Shown: positions 63,946 through 64,000 of the stretch, piece after piece
How the letters are laid out: every line of letters starts with the position of its first letter
Numbering within the stretch: the stretch's first letter is position 1
Origin: Paraburkholderia polaris
GTDB lineage: Bacteria > Pseudomonadota > Gammaproteobacteria > Burkholderiales > Burkholderiaceae
Assembly (NCBI RefSeq): GCF_012927345.1
Contig: NZ_JABBGJ010000004.1
Span: 62,001-126,000, forward strand
Direction of reading: 5' to 3'
Length of the DNA stretch: 64,000 nucleotides
Position numbers and translations under genes: made by a program
Notes under the pieces: model-generated
Told to the model about the DNA's origin: nothing
What the model saw: only the letters and a program-made list of their open reading frames with translations
The model's database searches: none

Positions 63946-64000
63946 TCAAACGAATGCGCGCGCCAACAACTGAATGCCCAAGCCGAGCAGACAAAGAAAA
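63946..64000 (-). CDS. C-terminal end of a membrane protein (partial)
   Basis: The only frame with protein character at the right edge ends LCLLGLGIQLLARAFV, a hydrophobic helix with a short tail, as in LysE-type or other small transporters. Too little is visible to name it. Confidence 0.35.
   Translation of the reverse strand, partial: FLCLLGLGIQLLARAFV

Overview
The window is GC-rich, densely coded DNA from a beta-proteobacterium of the Burkholderiaceae, most likely a Paraburkholderia or close relative. This is inferred from the style of the genes: many LysR regulators, polyhydroxybutyrate (PHB) precursor genes, a DUF2760/Hsp70 block, phosphonate genes, MFS and DctA transporters, and frequent four-base ATGA gene overlaps. 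No rRNA, tRNA, CRISPR array or intact insertion sequence was seen.

Bases 1-15700 (minus strand) form a carbon-storage block. An aceE-aceF-lpdA pyruvate dehydrogenase set leads into an esterase-like hydrolase, a malic enzyme (MaeB) and a type II NADH dehydrogenase. Next come a 3' scrap of phaC, then phaA and phaB, ending in a hairpin terminator. Beyond lies a separate pair that resembles ATP-citrate lyase (grasp/citrate-binding subunit and CoA-ligase subunit, the latter cut by the window edge). Sequences fitting sigma-54 promoters precede both aceE and the lyase pair. Together the genes would turn malate, pyruvate and citrate into acetyl-CoA and NADPH and on to 3-hydroxybutyryl-CoA, although the local PHB synthase has been lost. 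Bases 15700-20400 hold dctA and aspA plus a graveyard of gene scraps (sulfatase start, dipeptide permeases, PuuB-like oxidase, aldehyde dehydrogenase) and an Lrp regulator.

Bases 20700-26300 hold a small amine-related cluster: a HAD hydrolase, a DAO-type oxidase, a kinase/class III aminotransferase fusion like hydroxylysine or ethanolamine kinase plus phospho-lyase, and a GntR regulator. Two matching TTGT-N3-ACAA sites lie in the divergent promoter. Bases 26600-32920 hold a second GntR regulator and an organic-acid operon (FAD oxidoreductase, enoyl-CoA hydratase, CoA-transferase, MFS) driven by a near-consensus sigma-70 promoter with a 30-bp perfect palindrome directly after the -10 box. A reductase/LysR pair follows, then DUF2760 and two Hsp70-like ATPases in an overlapping operon (35400-40818).

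Bases 41400-50100 (minus strand) look accessory. Two leaderless TRAP DctP-like proteins, an aminotransferase, a cupin, an MFS transporter, a YciI protein, a membrane GGDEF protein with a ruined EAL domain, and a solo LuxR all point the same way.

Bases 52000-57900 hold the most unusual system: 2OG-Fe oxygenase, hydrolase, BMP-type binding protein, a Rieske-oxygenase catalytic subunit whose iron-sulfur segment is replaced by an Ala-Ser repeat, a partner carrying a Rieske centre fused to a plant-type ferredoxin, and a GST. This division of labour recalls the caffeine N7-demethylase NdmC/NdmD/NdmE, but with a different partner architecture. The right end holds a LysR gene, the 2-aminoethylphosphonate genes phnW-phnX with a divergent LysR, an SDR, a truncated LysR, a 31-residue membrane protein and a gene cut by the window edge.
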